Notes: a model not told the origin generated them from the sequence alone. 63,350 bases of DNA from Candidatus Saccharimonadota bacterium (GCA_017537745.1 JAFYKF010000002.1:1-63350), one strand, 5' to 3'. Numbered from the stretch's first letter, positions 1-8,975 are shown. Numbers and translations: made by a program.

Positions 1-436
1 AGACCGCAGTATCATTTAGGTCTACGTCTATTTCAATATCACTTGTTGTAATAGTAAGTGTTTCTTCATTTCCTGAAATATCAGCTATTGCATCAACACT
101 CTTTGTCATTTTGTCTATATTAAGTACTCCAAGTACACCAAAAAGTACTACTACGGATAATGTAGTTAATTTAGCTATTAAGTGTTTATTAGTATGGGTA
201 GTAAAGCGATTTACTCTCTTGCGACGAGATATTGCAACAATGATACCAGCAAGAATAGCAATAGAAAGTACTGTAATACCAATAATTGGTAATACCATAC
301 TAGCATTAAAACTCACTCCATCCGTATGTGAGACGCTAAACATACCGGTGTCTGGCGTAATAGCACCCGGCACATCAGTGTCTGGCACCACCGCAGAGCT
401 AGCGTCATTTACATTGATTAATAATTTCGATGACAT
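1..436 (-). CDS. FISUMP-type surface protein, N-terminal part only
   Basis: This is the first ~145 codons of a surface protein that runs off the left edge of the window. It starts MSSKLLINVNDASSAVV and carries a TPDTG motif near residue 30. A hydrophobic segment, a basic patch (SRRKR), a soluble stretch and a second hydrophobic segment follow, then the ectodomain begins. It is very close to the start of the protein at 56609-58489, which has the FISUMP domain, so the missing C-terminus is probably FISUMP too (inference). The ATG at 436 is chosen because it gives the same N-terminus as both relatives at 53132 and 56609. A promoter lies upstream at 489-517. Likely role: membrane- or wall-anchored surface protein. 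Confidence 0.8.
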   Translation of the reverse strand, partial: MSSKLLINVNDASSAVVPDTDVPGAITPDTGMFSVSHTDGVSFNASMVLPIIGITVLSIAILAGIIVAISRRKRVNRFTTHTNKHLIAKLTTLSVVVLFGVLGVLNIDKMTKSVDAIADISGNEETLTITTSDIEIDVDLNDTAV

Positions 437-488
437 AATTTTCGGCCTTTTATTTTATGTTTTTGTGTTTATAAACTTTATAGTTATG

Positions 489-517
489 ATTGTATTATAA
501 ATACTAATTATCGTCAA
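489..517 (-). promoter_or_regulatory. Promoter of the partial FISUMP-type gene
   Basis: On the minus strand a TTGACG box (512-517) and a TACAAT box (489-494) are separated by 17 bp. Transcription would start near 482, leaving a leader of about 45 nt before the ATG at 436. Confidence 0.6.
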
Positions 518-521
518 GAAT

Positions 522-1796
522 TTAAAATATTGATGAAAATGGGAGGTCCGGGTTGGTGTCGGAAATACGAATTAGTTCGTTGTATTTGGCTATGCGATCC
601 GTACGTGAGAGTGAACCGGTTTTGATTTGGCCAGTGCCAAGCCCCACTGCAAGGTGTGCGATAGAAACGTCTTCGGTTTCACCGGAGCGATGTGACATTA
701 CCGTGCGATAGCCAGCGTTTTTAGCCATCATTACGGCATCGATGGTTTCGCTTAGGGTGCCAATTTGATTTGGCTTAATCAATATTGCGTTAGCAACTTT
801 TTCATTAATACCGCGTTCGAGTAATTCAGTGTTTGTGACAAATAAATCATCGCCGACAAGCTGAATTTTGGAGCCGAGACGCTCGGTCATTAGCTGCCAA
901 GATGTCCAGTCGTTTTCGGCAAGACCGTCTTCGATTGAAACTACTGGATAATTATCGGTAATCCACTGGTACCAGTTAATCATATCGATGGCAGATTTAC
1001 GTTCACCGCTGGTTTTGAGTTCATAATTATTATCCACGCAAAATTCGCTAGCCGCAACGTCAAGTGCCATCATGATATCTTTGCCAAACTCATAGCCAGC
1101 TTTTTCAGTGGCAAGCTTAATGCATTCAAGCGGTTCATTATTACCTTCGCGAACGCGTGGAGCGTACCCACCTTCGTCACCAACCGTGGTGGGATAATCA
1201 CGTTCTTGTAATACTTTTTTTAGTGCATGGAATACTTCAGTGCCCATGCGGACAGCTTCAGAAATGCCACTAGCGCTAGCAGGTATAATCATGTATTCTT
1301 GAAAATCGGTAGCAAATGACGCATGTGCTCCACCATTCATCACGTTCATCATCGGCATCGGGATAGACATTTGTTCGATGGTGCCAGCTAGGTCCGCAAC
1401 ATAATAATAAAATGGCCAATTATAAGCTGCCGCATTCGCTTTGGCATTGGCAAGCGAAACCGCCAAAATCGCATTAGCGCCGAGATTTGATTTGTTTGGC
1501 GTACCATCAATTTCACACATCATTTGGTCAACTTGATGTTGATCCGAGGAATTACCTACCAAAACATCACGGATTTTTGAATTAACATTCCAAACAGCTT
1601 TTGACACTCCTTTACCACCAAATCTTTCTGGGTCTTCGTCACGGAGCTCCAATGCTTCACCGGAACCAGTGGAGGCACCAGACGGGACGATAGCACGACC
1701 AGACGCACCATTTTCTAGCCATACTTCGGCTTCAACTGTGGGATTGCCCCTTGAATCTAATACTTGTCTGGCTTTGATTTCGCTAATAATATTCAT
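522..1796 (-). CDS. eno: Enolase
   Basis: Cytoplasmic glycolytic enzyme converting 2-phosphoglycerate to phosphoenolpyruvate; 424 aa, normal length for the family. The N-terminal domain has the mobile loop VPSGASTG (about residues 37-44). The barrel shows GDEGGYAP (catalytic Glu), [11 protein letters not shown] and LVGDDL (metal ligands), the signature [14 protein letters not shown] with the catalytic Lys, and SHRSGETED. The start is the ATG at 1796. A TAAAAT box ends only 7 nt upstream, so the mRNA is probably leaderless. It is divergent from the gene at 1870, with both promoters inside one palindrome. Confidence 0.97.
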   Translation of the reverse strand: MNIISEIKARQVLDSRGNPTVEAEVWLENGASGRAIVPSGASTGSGEALELRDEDPERFGGKGVSKAVWNVNSKIRDVLVGNSSDQHQVDQMMCEIDGTPNKSNLGANAILAVSLANAKANAAAYNWPFYYYVADLAGTIEQMSIPMPMMNVMNGGAHASFATDFQEYMIIPASASGISEAVRMGTEVFHALKKVLQERDYPTTVGDEGGYAPRVREGNNEPLECIKLATEKAGYEFGKDIMMALDVAASEFCVDNNYELKTSGERKSAIDMINWYQWITDNYPVVSIEDGLAENDWTSWQLMTERLGSKIQLVGDDLFVTNTELLERGINEKVANAILIKPNQIGTLSETIDAVMMAKNAGYRTVMSHRSGETEDVSIAHLAVGLGTGQIKTGSLSRTDRIAKYNELIRISDTNPDLPFSSIF

Positions 1797-1827
1797 ATTT
1801 ACAATTTTAACATACTTATGTTAAAAT
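1797..1827. promoter_or_regulatory. Divergent promoters within a perfect palindrome
   Basis: Positions 1804-1814 (ATTTTAACATA) and 1817-1827 are perfect inverted copies around a 2-base centre. Each arm holds one -10 box (TAAAAT). For the rightward gene a TTTACA box at 1798-1803 lies 18 bp upstream. The leftward -10 ends 7 nt from the enolase ATG. The symmetry could be a protein operator or simply a product of back-to-back promoters. Confidence 0.6.
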
Positions 1828-1869
1828 AATCGTAAGAATTAAAAACCATAAAAGAAGAAGGAGTTATTT

Positions 1870-3201
1870 ATGGATGAAAACCCCAGTGGGGCACAGCCGG
1901 CAGCAGAACCGGTAACAGAGCCTGCTCCAGCACAGCCGGCAGCGCCAGTAGCACCCGCTGCGCCAGTTGAGCCAGCTGCGCCAGCATCGCAAGCAGCCGA
2001 ACCAGCACAATCAGTAGCCGAACCAAGCACTGCGCCAGTAGAAGCGATGCCAGTTACAGAAGCAGCACCAAGTGAGAAACCAAAGAAAAAAACTGGTCTA
2101 ATAGTTGCAATCTGCGCTTTTGTTGCGCTAGTTTGCGCCGGCGTTGCAGTTGCATTACTTTATCCGTTTGGTGGTGGACAAGAAGACCGCGTGCCAAGGG
2201 CCTTAGCTGCACTATTTAGCGAAGGTGCACCCACAAATGTTGAAGCCAAGGGTACCGTTACCATGTATCAGGATGGCAACGCAAGCGCGCTACCAATTAC
2301 AAGCATAGCGATTGACTTTGACACGAAGGTCAATACCACAGAATTAGTCAATACCGCTGATGCCAAAGTGACGGTTTCTTTTACCGATGAAACAGAGTTT
2401 TCTTTTAATGTTCATGAAATTCATACGAAAGATGGTGATTTGTATTTGAAATTGAGCGAGCTTGCTGATGCGATAGATGAATATATCAAGAATAATGTAT
2501 CCAAGAATGTTGTTGACTGCGACATAGATGATATTGATGCTTACATTGATTGTATGTCGGACACAGGAGAAGATGACGAATCGCTTTCTTTCTATTTCAG
2601 CATGCTTGACGAACTTGGCGTGATTGACGTCATTGATGATGAGTGGATTTTAATCCCAGCTAGCCAATTTAGCACGATCGAGGATTTGACCTCAGTAAAT
2701 GCGCCGACACAGTGTTTGATTGATGCGCTTGGTACGGTCAACGAGTATTCGGATGACTTGGTAAAAGATTATAATAATAATCCATTTATTACTTACTCTA
2801 CAGAAAATCTTAGTGTTACGAAAAAGAAGAATACTCTTTACAAGCTAAGTGTCGATGCTGAAAAGTTGGCTGGATTCATGAACAGCCTAGATAATTATGG
2901 TTTCGTGAACGAAGTTAATGCATGTATGGGTGAAACCGCCATTAACACCGATGTGGAAGCTAGTGATTTGACCAAGGCAATTAGTGCTTTGCCGGCAACC
3001 TATGTGGAAATTGACAATAATAACATGTTCACTCGTGTATACCTCAAAGCCGAGAGCAGCGATGGAACTGCTTCGGCGACTGCGGATATAGATTTGTCTT
3101 ACCCAACCAGTATCAGTATTGAGGAGCCAAATGACTATATTGACTTAAATGAGCTTTTATCTGAGGTGATAACTGTCTTCTACGGCGGTTTGTATTACTA
3201 G
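1870..3201 (+). CDS. Membrane-anchored protein with Pro/Ala-rich cytoplasmic tail
   Basis: Unrecognised 443-aa protein. Residues 1-70 are a low-complexity Pro/Ala/Glu tail, KPKKK follows, and one membrane segment spans about 76-98. The remaining ~340 residues are an acidic ectodomain with no family I can name. The order (basic residues before the membrane segment) suggests N-in/C-out topology. The start is supported by a strong Shine-Dalgarno sequence (AAGGAG, 8 nt before the ATG). The same layout occurs in lipoprotein-like or DUF4352-like surface proteins of Gram-positive bacteria, but no specific function can be assigned. Codon use resembles its neighbours apart from the repetitive tail. 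Confidence 0.75.
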   Translation: MDENPSGAQPAAEPVTEPAPAQPAAPVAPAAPVEPAAPASQAAEPAQSVAEPSTAPVEAMPVTEAAPSEKPKKKTGLIVAICAFVALVCAGVAVALLYPFGGGQEDRVPRALAALFSEGAPTNVEAKGTVTMYQDGNASALPITSIAIDFDTKVNTTELVNTADAKVTVSFTDETEFSFNVHEIHTKDGDLYLKLSELADAIDEYIKNNVSKNVVDCDIDDIDAYIDCMSDTGEDDESLSFYFSMLDELGVIDVIDDEWILIPASQFSTIEDLTSVNAPTQCLIDALGTVNEYSDDLVKDYNNNPFITYSTENLSVTKKKNTLYKLSVDAEKLAGFMNSLDNYGFVNEVNACMGETAINTDVEASDLTKAISALPATYVEIDNNNMFTRVYLKAESSDGTASATADIDLSYPTSISIEEPNDYIDLNELLSEVITVFYGGLYY

Positions 3202-3206
3202 TATTG

Positions 3207-3215
3207 TGCTATAAT
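3207..3215 (+). promoter_or_regulatory. Extended -10 promoter of uvrC, leaderless
   Basis: TGC followed by TATAAT (3210-3215), then 6 nt, then the uvrC ATG at 3222. There is no recognisable -35 and no room for a ribosome-binding site. Transcription should begin at or next to the A of the ATG. Confidence 0.6.
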
Positions 3216-3221
3216 TAGTGC

Positions 3222-4568
3222 ATGAACTCGGCACTAAAAGAGAAGCTCCGTAAACTCCCGGCTGAGCCGGGAGTTTATTTTCATAAAAACGAAGCGGGTG
3301 AAATAATTTATGTTGGTAAAGCGGCAGTATTAAAAAACCGCGTCAGACAGTATTTTCAAAAGTCTGTTAAAGATATAAAAACTCAGGCTTTGGTGGAAGA
3401 GATTTTTGATACCGACTGGATAGTAGTAGACACCGAAATGGATGCACTATTTTTGGAATCCGAGATGATAAAAAGGTATATGCCAAAATGGAATATTTTG
3501 TTACGCGACGACAAAACCGTATCATACATTCGTATCGATATGAAATCTGAGGTACCATACGTAAGTTTTACGCGTAATCCGATGGATGATAAAGCGACGT
3601 ATATCGGGCCATTTTACGGCAAAAGCGGCGTTGAACGCGCCGTAAGAGCACTTCGCCGGATTTTTCCATATTATGTAAAACCATATGATGGCAAAAAATC
3701 ACTCGATACAGACCTCGGTCTTACACCGGGCATAGAGATTGGGAAGACTACTGCTGCCGATTATAAAAGAAATTTGCGGAAGCTAATTCGCTATCTGGAG
3801 GGGGATCGCGAGAAACTGATGCGTGAGCTTGAAAAAACTATGCAAGAAGAATCAGACCGCGGGAACTACGAGTTGGCGGCGGAAGCGCGCGACCAATTGT
3901 ATGGGTTGAAGGAATTGCGGAAGAAAATCGTGTTTTCGGATAAGGAATTTTTGGATATTTCCTCAGATCAGGCATTGGCTGAATTGCAGAAATTATTGGG
4001 GCTTGAGAAACCACCTCGTCGCATTGAGGGGTATGATATCTCGCATCAGTCTGGTACCAATACGGTGGCAAGTATGGTGGTGTTTATCAATGGCGTGGCA
4101 GCACGAAACGAATATCGCAAATTTAAAATTCGTACAGGTGGGGCCGATGATCTTAAAAGTATGCAAGAAGTAATTACCAGACGACTTAAACATAAAGAAT
4201 GGGAATATCCGGATTTAATTATTTTGGATGGTGGAAACACGCAGGTTAATGCTGTGCTGCCGTTGGTTGAGCCGCTTGGGATACCGATAATCGGCCGCGA
4301 CAAGTCTGGCAATCATTCGAAATCGGCGGGAGTTCAATTAGTAATTCCAAATTATTCCGAGCTGAGGGCATTCCGGAGCGCGGCAGCGCGAGGTATAGCG
4401 CCGGCCGCCCATGGCGATGGGCCGGACGGACGCGGCCCGAAGTCGGAATATTTGGAATTATTGCCCAGCTCACATATTGCGCGACTGATTGCCAGAATTG
4501 ACGAGGAGGCGCATCGATTTGCCATCACGTATCATTCTTTACTGAAGCGAAAAAGTATGCTAAAATAG
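3222..4568 (+). CDS. uvrC: UvrABC system protein C, shortened, with a palindromic insertion
   Basis: Nucleotide-excision-repair endonuclease that cuts both sides of UvrB-bound damage. Residues 12-95 are a GIY-YIG domain (PGVYFHK, IIYVGKA). A UVR helix pair that contacts UvrB lies near 195-235. The RNase-H-like nuclease follows with YDISHQSGTN near 272 and ILDGGNTQV. At 448 aa it is well short of the usual ~600: the protein ends soon after EEAHRFAI and lacks the C-terminal tandem helix-hairpin-helix. Residues ~380-407 are encoded by a G+C-rich palindromic element between VIPNYSE and the conserved LLPSSH block. The mRNA is probably leaderless. secG follows after 18 bp. Confidence 0.93.
   Translation: MNSALKEKLRKLPAEPGVYFHKNEAGEIIYVGKAAVLKNRVRQYFQKSVKDIKTQALVEEIFDTDWIVVDTEMDALFLESEMIKRYMPKWNILLRDDKTVSYIRIDMKSEVPYVSFTRNPMDDKATYIGPFYGKSGVERAVRALRRIFPYYVKPYDGKKSLDTDLGLTPGIEIGKTTAADYKRNLRKLIRYLEGDREKLMRELEKTMQEESDRGNYELAAEARDQLYGLKELRKKIVFSDKEFLDISSDQALAELQKLLGLEKPPRRIEGYDISHQSGTNTVASMVVFINGVAARNEYRKFKIRTGGADDLKSMQEVITRRLKHKEWEYPDLIILDGGNTQVNAVLPLVEPLGIPIIGRDKSGNHSKSAGVQLVIPNYSELRAFRSAAARGIAPAAHGDGPDGRGPKSEYLELLPSSHIARLIARIDEEAHRFAITYHSLLKRKSMLK
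4342..4460 (+). repeat. Palindromic insertion element in uvrC
   Basis: Left arm 4342-4360 and right arm 4443-4460 are inverted copies of uvrC sequence (TAATTCCAAAT...TTCCGA, one base of length difference). Between them lies a G+C-rich core, 4373-4437, that is nearly identical (about 59 of 64 by hand alignment) to the core in queA and similar (about 55 of 64 between the queA and tgt copies) to the core in tgt. It keeps the uvrC frame open and is translated as RSAAARGIAPAAHGDGPDGR. Confidence 0.85.
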
Positions 4569-4586
4569 GGTTACAAGGAGTTATTT

Positions 4587-4823
4587 ATGCAAATAGGAAA
4601 TATTCTGGAAGTAGTGACATTTGTATCAGCATTTCTCTCGATTTTATTGATTTTATTACAGCAACGCGGAGCAACACTTGGTTCCGGTTCAGCCAGTTCG
4701 AGTGAATTGTATACTACTAGGCGAGGGCTGGAAAAGTCAATGTTTATCGCAACGATAGTAGTGGTGGTGGTTTTTGTCGGCTCTATTTTGGGGCTGCTCC
4801 TGATTCCGAATTCTGTAGCTTAA
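4587..4823 (+). CDS. secG: Protein-export membrane protein SecG
   Basis: Small subunit of the SecYEG translocon; 78 aa, typical length. It has two hydrophobic segments (about 5-25 and 50-72) joined by a polar loop with the family's glutamine/glycine pattern (LLQQRGATLGSG). The ATG is preceded by AAGGAGTTATTT, the same ribosome-binding site seen at 1870 and frr. A TGCTAAAAT box overlapping the uvrC stop codon (4561-4566) could give it its own promoter. Confidence 0.9.
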   Translation: MQIGNILEVVTFVSAFLSILLILLQQRGATLGSGSASSSELYTTRRGLEKSMFIATIVVVVVFVGSILGLLLIPNSVA

Positions 4824-4857
4824 GGTGAGGCTAAGTTTAAGGAAAAATAACTAAAAA

Positions 4858-6594
4858 ATGGCGAATTCAATAAAAAAACGTGGGCAAAAGATAATCCGTC
4901 GCTTATCGCGAGTTTCTAATAAGGCGCGCGCGGAAGGCAAAGAGCATATCAAAGAAAACTTTTTGCAACGCTTGTCACATGTAAGAAGTATTCGGCTCTT
5001 AGTGTTGGAATGGTTGCTCCTTGCGGTAATCTTGATAGTTTTGTCGGTAGCACAGGCATTTTGGTTTGCAAATTCTTACGCAGAAAATGTCTTCGTAAGT
5101 GGCGGTAGCTATGTTGAAGCGACAGTAGGACGAGTGAATTCTATGAACCCACTTTTCGCGACAACTACGAGCGAAAAAGTACTTAGCCGTTTAATGTTTG
5201 CAACACTGACGGCAACTGATAGTTCCGGGCATCCTGGAGTAGGATTGGCAAACCGCATAACAGCGAGTGAAGAGGGAAAGGTTTGGAAAGTGCGGTTGCG
5301 TGAGAATTTAAAGTGGTCCGACGGTGAGCCATTGACTATAGATGACGTATTATTTACGATTGGGCTAGTTCAAAACCCAGCTGTGCCAACAGTATATGGT
5401 TCAAATCTTAGCGGCGTCAAGGTTTCGGTAGATGAGACCGGTGAAATCGTATTTACATTGCCATCGGCATATGCAGATTTCGCAGTAGCATTGGAAATTC
5501 CCATTGTACCAAAACACGAGCTTGAGGATGCAGAATTAAAGACTTTGGTTGAGGATGATTTTTCTTTAGCACCAGTGACGAGCGGGGCTTTTGTTTTTAA
5601 TGCAAGGCAAACAACCTCAGCAAGCGACGAGGAAGTAATCTATCTATCGGCAAACCCGTATTATTATCTGAACAAACCTCTGCTCAATAGCTTTGCGGTG
5701 CATGTTTATAATGAAAAGTCTGATGTGATTGCCGCAATTAACGGTGGTGCAGTAACAGCAACTGCGGAACTTACCGGCCTTGATGCGAACAAGGTGACAT
5801 CGAGTAATTTTTACCGTCGTGAAACCAGGATTGATGCCGGCGTCTTTATGTTTATGAATACGACTAGTGGCGCACTAAAAGATGCGAGTTTGAGGCGCAC
5901 AATAAGACAAGGACTTGATCTGACAGCAATAAGGGAATTGGCGCCTGGGTCAGAAGCGCTAGATTATCCATTGCTTACTTCGCAAATAGCCCTTAGTAGC
6001 TATCCGGCAATTCCTGCTTACAACCATGATGCCGCGGCCGACAAAATCGCTAGCATAAGTGGTGAAAACCAGATTACGCTCAGTATTGCGACGGTTAATT
6101 CTGGCTATCTGCCGGTGGTAGCAGAGGAAATTAAAACCGAATTAGAGAGTCTCGGTCTCAACGTAGTGCTGACCACTTATGAAGAGACTCAGGAGTTTGT
6201 TGCCAACATTGTCGCGCGTCGTGGATATGATATATTAATATATGAAATCGAAATGGGGGCAGACCCCGATCTCTTGCCATATTATCATTCGTCGCAGGCA
6301 TCGACTGCAGGTCTTAATTTGTCCAACTATAACAACGCTATGGTTGACGACTTGCTTGTGGGCGCACGCGAGACATTGGACAACGACCTTCGGGCACGCA
6401 AATACGAAACATTTCTAACCTATTGGGTTGAAGATGCGCCCGCGATTGGACTCTATCAGGCTAATATGACTTATATATATAATAAGAATGTTCGAACTTA
6501 TGACGAGAATGAAGTTTTGGTGGTCGAATTAGACAGGTTTATGGATGTTGAAAACTGGGCGGCCAACAAGGGAACAAAGAATCTTACACCATAG
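4858..6594 (+). CDS. Membrane-anchored family-5 solute-binding protein
   Basis: Extracellular substrate-binding protein of the oligopeptide/nickel type (SBP_bac_5), 578 aa. A basic N-terminal tail is followed by one membrane segment at about 45-70, which replaces the usual lipobox cysteine. The ectodomain has the family start (VGRVNSMNPLFA), the LKWSDGEPLTIDDVLFTI block and a C-terminal half with YDILIYEIEMGADPD. No permease or ATPase for such a transporter lies in the window, so it may work with distant genes or as a stand-alone binding or chaperone-like protein (inference). It lies between secG and a tRNA gene. Confidence 0.85.
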   Translation: MANSIKKRGQKIIRRLSRVSNKARAEGKEHIKENFLQRLSHVRSIRLLVLEWLLLAVILIVLSVAQAFWFANSYAENVFVSGGSYVEATVGRVNSMNPLFATTTSEKVLSRLMFATLTATDSSGHPGVGLANRITASEEGKVWKVRLRENLKWSDGEPLTIDDVLFTIGLVQNPAVPTVYGSNLSGVKVSVDETGEIVFTLPSAYADFAVALEIPIVPKHELEDAELKTLVEDDFSLAPVTSGAFVFNARQTTSASDEEVIYLSANPYYYLNKPLLNSFAVHVYNEKSDVIAAINGGAVTATAELTGLDANKVTSSNFYRRETRIDAGVFMFMNTTSGALKDASLRRTIRQGLDLTAIRELAPGSEALDYPLLTSQIALSSYPAIPAYNHDAAADKIASISGENQITLSIATVNSGYLPVVAEEIKTELESLGLNVVLTTYEETQEFVANIVARRGYDILIYEIEMGADPDLLPYYHSSQASTAGLNLSNYNNAMVDDLLVGARETLDNDLRARKYETFLTYWVEDAPAIGLYQANMTYIYNKNVRTYDENEVLVVELDRFMDVENWAANKGTKNLTP

Positions 6595-6605
6595 TCTTAA
6601 AAGTA

Positions 6606-6614
6606 TGATATAAT
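6606..6614 (+). promoter_or_regulatory. Extended -10 promoter of tRNA-Leu
   Basis: TGATATAAT with the -10 at 6609-6614, 8 nt before the first base of the tRNA. Confidence 0.55.
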
Positions 6615-6622
6615 ATTACTAT

Positions 6623-6713
6623 GCGCGCGTGGTGGAATTGGTAGACACGCTACCTTGAGGTGGTAGTGGCCAGATTCACGGCTGTGCTAGTTCGAGTCTA
6701 GTCGCGCGCACCA
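6623..6713 (+). tRNA. trnL: tRNA-Leu, anticodon GAG
   Basis: The 91-nt gene folds as a class-II tRNA: acceptor GCGCGCG (6623-6629) pairs with CGCGCGC (6703-6709), followed by discriminator A and an encoded CCA. The anticodon stem CTACC/GGTAG closes a loop TTGAGGT, giving anticodon GAG, which reads CUC and CUU. The long variable arm and the TTCGAGTCTA T-loop region fit tRNA-Leu. Confidence 0.95.
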
Positions 6714-6760
6714 TTTCCTAGCGGAAATGCAACAAAAAGTAGACATCGGCGCTTCGCGAA

Positions 6761-6783
6761 CGAGTCTAGAAGTGCGCGCACCA
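6761..6783 (+). repeat. Partial duplicate of the tRNA-Leu 3' end
   Basis: CGAGTCTAG (then a short divergent stretch) and GCGCGCACCA repeat the T-arm and acceptor end of the tRNA (6693-6713), 68-70 bp downstream and in the same orientation. A small hairpin and T-run follow at about 6785-6808. It is consistent with a relic attachment site or a local duplication. Confidence 0.7.
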
Positions 6784-6821
6784 CGCATTTAGTAATGCGC
6801 AGTTTTATTAAAAGGAGGTAA

Positions 6822-7841
6822 ATGAAAAGAATTCAGACAATTTCAGCATTTGTAGTCGCCGTGATTTTGAGCACGGTTTTTTGTTTCGGTGGGACAGTAT
6901 TCGCAGAGGAAGAAGACGATAGCGTTGGGGTTGGCGGGATGAGTATTAGTATCAGCCCAGTTAATAAAGTCGTCGAGTTGGAAGCGGATAAAGTTTATGA
7001 CGATGAAGAAAAAGACAATGGCTACTGGTTCAAAGTGACCAACAATGGCAAAACTCCAATGAATTTCGAAGTCTACGCTTCGCCATATTCATATACTTAT
7101 TCAGAAGAAGATGATGAGTACAGGCTTGGGTTTAGCAATCAAAGCAACTATACACAAATAACCCGTTGGATTACATTCAAAGATGTAGACGGCAATTATG
7201 TCCAGTCAACTCGGTTCCAAGCCGAGCCGGAGGGTTCCGTAGTAGTCCATTTCCGCATCACTACTCCAAGTAGTATTCCGGCCGGCGGGCAGTACGCAGT
7301 GCTTTTTGCCCATACTTTGTCAGCTACGACTGATTCATCTGGCATTAAGACTGAGGCAAGCCCTGGATTTGTAGTCTATGGCCATAGCAAGGGTGAGACT
7401 ATAATTGAGGGTAGCGTAAGCAATTCCGTCATTAATCAAACCATTGAAAAAGATGGTGAAATCGTAAATATGATCAATGCGTCTTCAAAAGTTAAAAATG
7501 AAGGCAATGTGGATTTCATGGCACAGGGCACGTTAAAAGTCGAGGGGATTTTTGGACGAACATACTACGAAACACCTTCGTCATCAGCCAGAATTTCAGT
7601 GATCCCAGAAACAGAGCTTGCGGTATCTGATGTATGGGAAGAGACACCATATTTCGGTTTATTCAAAGCTACCTGGACGGTGACGGCAGCAGGAAAAACC
7701 GAAGAACCAATCACAAAAATGATACTAATTTTGCCAGCTCCGGTGTTAATTATTATGATTTTACTATTGACAATAATAATCATATGGATTATAATCCTAA
7801 CTAGGAAACGCAAGGAACGCCGATCCAGATTGATGGTATAG
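6822..7841 (+). CDS. Exported protein with C-terminal membrane anchor
   Basis: Unnamed 339-aa surface protein. Residues 1-28 form a signal peptide ending at VFA. The ectodomain starts with an acidic stretch, then has beta-rich sequence with a Gram-positive cell-surface-protein style (WFKVTNNGKTPMNFEVYAS, PAGGQYAVLFA). A strong membrane segment lies at about 300-325 and a basic tail RKRKERRSR stops transfer. The overall plan resembles WxL-associated DUF916/DUF3324 proteins, but this is only a resemblance in layout. An AGGAGGT ribosome-binding site precedes the ATG. It probably forms a pair with the next gene, which starts 77 bp later. Confidence 0.75.
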   Translation: MKRIQTISAFVVAVILSTVFCFGGTVFAEEEDDSVGVGGMSISISPVNKVVELEADKVYDDEEKDNGYWFKVTNNGKTPMNFEVYASPYSYTYSEEDDEYRLGFSNQSNYTQITRWITFKDVDGNYVQSTRFQAEPEGSVVVHFRITTPSSIPAGGQYAVLFAHTLSATTDSSGIKTEASPGFVVYGHSKGETIIEGSVSNSVINQTIEKDGEIVNMINASSKVKNEGNVDFMAQGTLKVEGIFGRTYYETPSSSARISVIPETELAVSDVWEETPYFGLFKATWTVTAAGKTEEPITKMILILPAPVLIIMILLLTIIIIWIIILTRKRKERRSRLMV

Positions 7842-7918
7842 CAATTTAGATTGGTATCTGTGTGGAGCAGATTCGAGCGAAACCAAAACAAATATAAAAT
7901 ATAAAAAGAGTGTAGAGT

Positions 7919-8908
7919 ATGAAAAAGACAAAAAAGCGGTTCTTTGGATGCTTAGGACTTGGTGCTGTGGTTGCGATGACTGCTGTAGCAATTGCTTTGC
8001 CATCACCTCAAGCTTCCGCAATAACAACTATAACCGATAATTTAACGGTGCACGTCGAGGGCATTGAGCCTGTTATCGATGGTATCACTGTGACAGATTC
8101 AAGTGGCACCGAACTGCAACAAAAGGACACTACTACGGATCCACACCTCACCGTTACGACGCCTTATAATAACGGTGTAGTATCCATACATTATACCTTG
8201 ACTTATACATATACAAATGCAGACGGAACGGATACTGTAACCTTTGATCCTTTGATGGATGATTACGAGACCGGATATACTTCTGGCACCGTAAGCAAAC
8301 CACTAAATCTAGACGATGAGCGTTTCAATATTAATGGCACCCATGGCTACGGCCACTATGTTTTGACCGTGACGGGCGTCAATAATGATGGAGTCACAGA
8401 CGAAGAATCATTTGAATTTTATTATTCGCCATTTTTGTCGTCGGCGGAGCAAAACGACGATACGGGCGATATCGATATTAATATCACTGATATTGATACT
8501 GAAAATGTAAATACGATTGATGTTTATGTGAATGGGGAGCTAGTTGGGACTATTAATGTAGACAACGAAGAAAACATAGTTTATAATTACACTCCCGATG
8601 ACACCACCATAGAACAAGATTTTGTAATTGTCCTTGTGGCAAATGATGAAAATGGTGATCCAATGTTTATTAGCGACGAGATGAATGTACACTACGTGCC
8701 ATTGACGGTTCCTGATACTGGCCCAGACGATAATCCGGACGACAGCGGTACTGGTTCTCCGGATACTGGTGGTTTATTCCATAACTTAAATATCACCAAG
8801 GAAGATTATCTTGTAACTGGTTTAATTGCATTCTTCATTGTCGGGATTGTCGGATTCGGCATCGTGGCGCGAGGTCGCAAAGAGACCCGTTCCAGCAAAC
8901 GACGATAA
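7919..8908 (+). CDS. Surface protein with PDTG-type C-terminal sorting signal
   Basis: 329-aa exported protein of unknown function. A signal peptide covers about residues 1-35 (cleavage after ASA). The ectodomain is Thr/Asp-rich and looks like beta-sandwich repeats (FVIVLVANDENG, VNTIDVYVNGELVGTI). Near the C-terminus comes SPDTGG, then a polar spacer, a membrane segment (about 297-318) and the tail RKETRSSKRR. That order (PDTG motif, hydrophobic segment, basic tail) is the plan of a cell-wall sorting signal, though the motif is not canonical LPXTG and no sortase lies in the window. A bidirectional terminator ends the unit. Confidence 0.75.
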   Translation: MKKTKKRFFGCLGLGAVVAMTAVAIALPSPQASAITTITDNLTVHVEGIEPVIDGITVTDSSGTELQQKDTTTDPHLTVTTPYNNGVVSIHYTLTYTYTNADGTDTVTFDPLMDDYETGYTSGTVSKPLNLDDERFNINGTHGYGHYVLTVTGVNNDGVTDEESFEFYYSPFLSSAEQNDDTGDIDINITDIDTENVNTIDVYVNGELVGTINVDNEENIVYNYTPDDTTIEQDFVIVLVANDENGDPMFISDEMNVHYVPLTVPDTGPDDNPDDSGTGSPDTGGLFHNLNITKEDYLVTGLIAFFIVGIVGFGIVARGRKETRSSKRR

Positions 8909-8933
8909 AAACATACTACTACTCTACAAAAAA

Positions 8934-8966
8934 ATCGGGCACCAATTAACTGCGAGGGTGCCCGAT
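8934..8966. terminator. Bidirectional terminator between surface gene and rpmE2
   Basis: ATCGGGCACC (8934-8943) pairs with GGTGCCCGAT (8957-8966). It is flanked by an A-run on the left and a T-run on the right, so it can end transcripts from both converging genes. Confidence 0.85.
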
Positions 8967-8975
8967 TTTTATGGT

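Noticed and set aside
1839-2030. Gly/Ala-rich minus-strand ORF opposite the gene at 1870
   Set aside because: It is the mirror of the Pro/Ala-rich repeat on the + strand; such repeats open antisense frames by composition.
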